The notes under the pieces were generated by a model. That model was not told the DNA's origin and did no database searches. It saw only the letters and a list, made by a program, of their open reading frames with translations. Shown in pieces: positions 5,296 through 7,309 of a DNA stretch of 7,309 nucleotides. The DNA is from Mariprofundaceae bacterium (GTDB lineage: Bacteria; Pseudomonadota; Zetaproteobacteria; Mariprofundales; Mariprofundaceae), in assembly GCA_030950965.1 (NCBI GenBank), contig JAUZQP010000202.1, positions 1 to 7,309 of the forward strand, read 5' to 3'. Numbering within the stretch: position 1 is the first letter of the stretch; each line of letters starts with the position of its first letter. A program made the translations under genes and the position numbers.

Positions 5296-6638
5296 TGCAC
5301 GCTGCTGCCGTGTCGGATGGTGCAACGATTGCAGCCTGCGCCACGGCAGCAGGGCGTGGTGGCATCGGTATTATTCGCCTTTCTGGCACGCAAGCAGTGG
5401 CAGTGGCAATGACGCTATGCCAACGCAAAGAGAGCTTTACGCCCCGTTATGCCCATTTGTGTCGCTGGTTTGACCACGACACCTGTTTAGATGAAGGGCT
5501 GGTGTTGTACTTTCCCGCGCCAGCTTCATACACGGGTGAAGATGTGGTCGAATTGCAAGGGCATGGCAGTCCTGTGCTTTTGCAGGCTATTTTACACCAC
5601 TGTTATGCGTTGGGTTGTCGCCCTGCTCAAGCAGGTGAATTCACGCGGCGTGCAGTTGCCAACGGGCGCATGGATTTGTCGCAAGCCGAAGGGGTGATTG
5701 CCTGCATTGATGCCGCGACAGAACGCGCCGCACGACAGGCTCAGCGTCATTTGGCGGGTGAATTTGGACACATGATCCAGCAGCGGATGCACGAGCTACT
5801 CGGCATCACGGCGCATGCTGAAGCGTGTCTTGATTTCCCCGAAGAGGAAATCCCCCCTCTATTTCTTGATCAATTACGCGATCAAATTACCCAACCATTA
5901 CTGCAACCCATCGCTGCGATGTTGCGCCAAGCGGACTTTGGCGAACGGCTGTTCAATGGTGCGACAGCGGTGATTGTCGGTACGCCGAATGTCGGCAAGT
6001 CCAGTTTGCTCAATGCTTTATCCGGACGTGACCGTGCCATCGTCAGTGCCACGGCTGGTACGACGCGCGATGTGTTGGAAGTAGATTTTGATATTCACGG
6101 CATTCCTGTGCGTTTGCTCGATACGGCGGGCTTGCGCCATAGTAACGATGCGATTGAGCAAGAGGGCGTATACCGTGCTCGTTCACAAGCAGAGATGGCC
6201 GATGTAACCGTTTTAGTCGCCGATGCTACACGCCCTGAGACATGGATTGTTCCTGAAGGCATATCGCCGCATGTGTACGTGATGAATAAGGTTGATGCTG
6301 TAGCTGATGACGTAACATGGGACGCACATTATCTACCTTTATCGGTACATCAAGGGCAAGGATTGTCTGATGTGATAGATGCGATGGCTGCATGTTTGGG
6401 TGATGAACCCGCAGGCGATGAAACGCCACTGATTACCCGCAGCCGTCACCGTGATGCCGTACAACGCGCCAGCCAAGCTTTGCAAACGGCATGCCATTTA
6501 TTGGGTGATGAAGCAACGCTGGATCTGGCAACACTGGAGTTACGCCGCGCCCATTCGGCACTGGCAGAAATTGTCGGGATGGGAGATATAGAAGATATTC
6601 TCGACCGTGTATTCTCCGAATTCTGTATCGGAAAATAA
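5295..6638 (+). CDS. mnmE: tRNA modification GTPase MnmE (TrmE)
   Basis: MnmE acts with MnmG to install the aminomethyl or carboxymethylaminomethyl group at C5 of wobble uridine 34 of certain tRNAs. The protein has 447 residues (family about 450). The N-terminal folate-binding domain starts with TIAACATAAGRGGIGIIRLSG. The G domain is complete: P-loop GTPNVGKS (229-236) including the potassium-coordinating Asn232, G2 GTTRD (255-259), G3 DTAGLR (276-281), a Glu at 288 matching the catalytic Glu282 of E. coli, and G4 NKVD (331-334). The C terminus ends FCIGK with the conserved cysteine. The ATG overlaps the yidC stop in TAATG, and AAGG sits about nine bases upstream, indicating translational coupling. 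MnmG is not in the window. Confidence 0.97.
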   Translation: MHAAAVSDGATIAACATAAGRGGIGIIRLSGTQAVAVAMTLCQRKESFTPRYAHLCRWFDHDTCLDEGLVLYFPAPASYTGEDVVELQGHGSPVLLQAILHHCYALGCRPAQAGEFTRRAVANGRMDLSQAEGVIACIDAATERAARQAQRHLAGEFGHMIQQRMHELLGITAHAEACLDFPEEEIPPLFLDQLRDQITQPLLQPIAAMLRQADFGERLFNGATAVIVGTPNVGKSSLLNALSGRDRAIVSATAGTTRDVLEVDFDIHGIPVRLLDTAGLRHSNDAIEQEGVYRARSQAEMADVTVLVADATRPETWIVPEGISPHVYVMNKVDAVADDVTWDAHYLPLSVHQGQGLSDVIDAMAACLGDEPAGDETPLITRSRHRDAVQRASQALQTACHLLGDEATLDLATLELRRAHSALAEIVGMGDIEDILDRVFSEFCIGK

Positions 6639-6641
6639 ACA

Positions 6642-7309
6642 GTGACTGCCCCATTATCGGCTCATTTTGTTACAGCATACTTGCAAGAGATCGGTGTGCA
6701 AACACCATTGCTACCTGCTTATAGAGCAGTAACGCAGCCTACAGAATCTAATAGACCTTTGCCTGTGAAGGCTTTACTGCAACACATGCCTACCATTCAG
6801 CCTGCCGTAGCTAAACCTGTTGCACCCCAGCCCATAATCACCCCACCCGTTATAGACAAACAGCCAGTGCCGCCTGCTGCTATCACCATACCGGTGGTTC
6901 AAACTGACACACCATTATCTGCCTTGGCGCAACAAGTGGCGTGTTGTACTGCCTGTGACCTGTCGCAACGGCGTACACAGACGGTATTTGCTTGTGGTGA
7001 TCCAGCGGCTGATCTGATGTTCATTGGTGAAGCACCAGGGGCGGATGATGACCGCCAAGGTGAACCCTTTGTCGGTAAAATAGGGCAGTTACTCAATCGT
7101 ATGATTAACGCCATAGGCATGAAGCGCGAGCAGGTCTATCTTACCCATAGTATCAAATGTATGCCACCGTGGAACCGTGACCCTTCGGGGCAAGAGGTTG
7201 CTGCCTGTCGTGCCTATTTGGATGCGCAAATTCATGCGGTAAAGCCGCGTGTGATCTGTTTGCTGGGGCGTATTGCCGCTCATCATGTACTCAACACGGA
7301 TGATAGTCT
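6642..7309 (+). CDS. Family 4 uracil-DNA glycosylase (iron-sulfur), 3' end beyond window
   Basis: The frame begins at GTG 6642, three bases after the mnmE stop, and is open to the window edge (222 residues). A weak GGAAA lies about seven bases upstream. Residues 8-25 (HFVTAYLQEIGV) and a proline-rich linker (about 40-90) precede the catalytic domain. Family 4 marks are clear: motif A GEAPGADDDRQGEPFVGKIG (129-148), YLTHSIKC, NRDP, and PRVICLLGRIAA. The four cluster cysteines are present as C102-X2-C105 and C173-X15-C189, so a [4Fe-4S] cluster is expected. The enzyme removes uracil arising in DNA by cytosine deamination. The C-terminal motif lies outside the window. The linker and N-terminal extension occur in many proteobacterial homologues, where the N-terminal part is of unknown use. 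It is probably the last-joined gene of the operon. Confidence 0.92.
   Translation, partial: MTAPLSAHFVTAYLQEIGVQTPLLPAYRAVTQPTESNRPLPVKALLQHMPTIQPAVAKPVAPQPIITPPVIDKQPVPPAAITIPVVQTDTPLSALAQQVACCTACDLSQRRTQTVFACGDPAADLMFIGEAPGADDDRQGEPFVGKIGQLLNRMINAIGMKREQVYLTHSIKCMPPWNRDPSGQEVAACRAYLDAQIHAVKPRVICLLGRIAAHHVLNTDDS

Noticed and set aside
1..7309. CRISPR array, tRNA, rRNA or riboswitch
   Set aside because: No spaced direct repeats, no tRNA cloverleaf or rRNA-like sequence, and no riboswitch core were seen by eye; folding software was not available.

Overview
The window reads as a gammaproteobacterial chromosome segment. It carries the conserved order rpmH, rnpA, yidD, yidC, mnmE. YidC is of the Gram-negative type with a large periplasmic domain, and a yigZ-type gene lies nearby. 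I cannot name the genus from the sequence. The coding core is of moderate GC, while positions 1311-2675 are visibly richer in AT.

Layout. Positions 1-260 hold debris: the first part of an IS21-type istA transposase gene on the plus strand meets, tail to tail, the 5' end of an unidentified minus-strand gene. An intact yigZ-type gene (459-1094) follows. The 216-base gap after it holds two perfect DnaA-box matches that form a 12-base inverted repeat. An exported DUF3179-family gene (1311-2297) and a nearly gene-free AT-rich stretch (2298-2675) come next. The stretch ends in a candidate promoter for rpmH. From rpmH (2676) to the end of the window all genes lie on the plus strand and are tightly packed.

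The main point of interest is the rpmH-rnpA junction. A convincing intrinsic terminator (2858-2885) follows rpmH. Next comes a 164-base, nearly perfectly centred palindromic element (2910-3073), which looks like a MITE or a short insertion-sequence derivative. The rnpA reading frame has no ATG of its own. Its only reasonable start is a TTG inside the element, preceded by a GAGGG ribosome binding site also inside the element. The element would therefore supply the translation start and the first 40 residues of RNase P protein, and the family-like part of 118 residues begins right where the element ends.

Function. rpmH (ribosomal protein L34), rnpA (tRNA 5' maturation), yidD and yidC (inner membrane protein insertion) and mnmE (tRNA wobble uridine modification) form the classic translation and membrane biogenesis cluster. 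Coupled junctions (ATGA, a stop inside the next ribosome binding site, TAATG) imply co-translation from rnpA to mnmE. A family 4 uracil-DNA glycosylase gene starts 3 bases after mnmE and runs off the window. dnaA and dnaN, often beside rpmH, are absent here.
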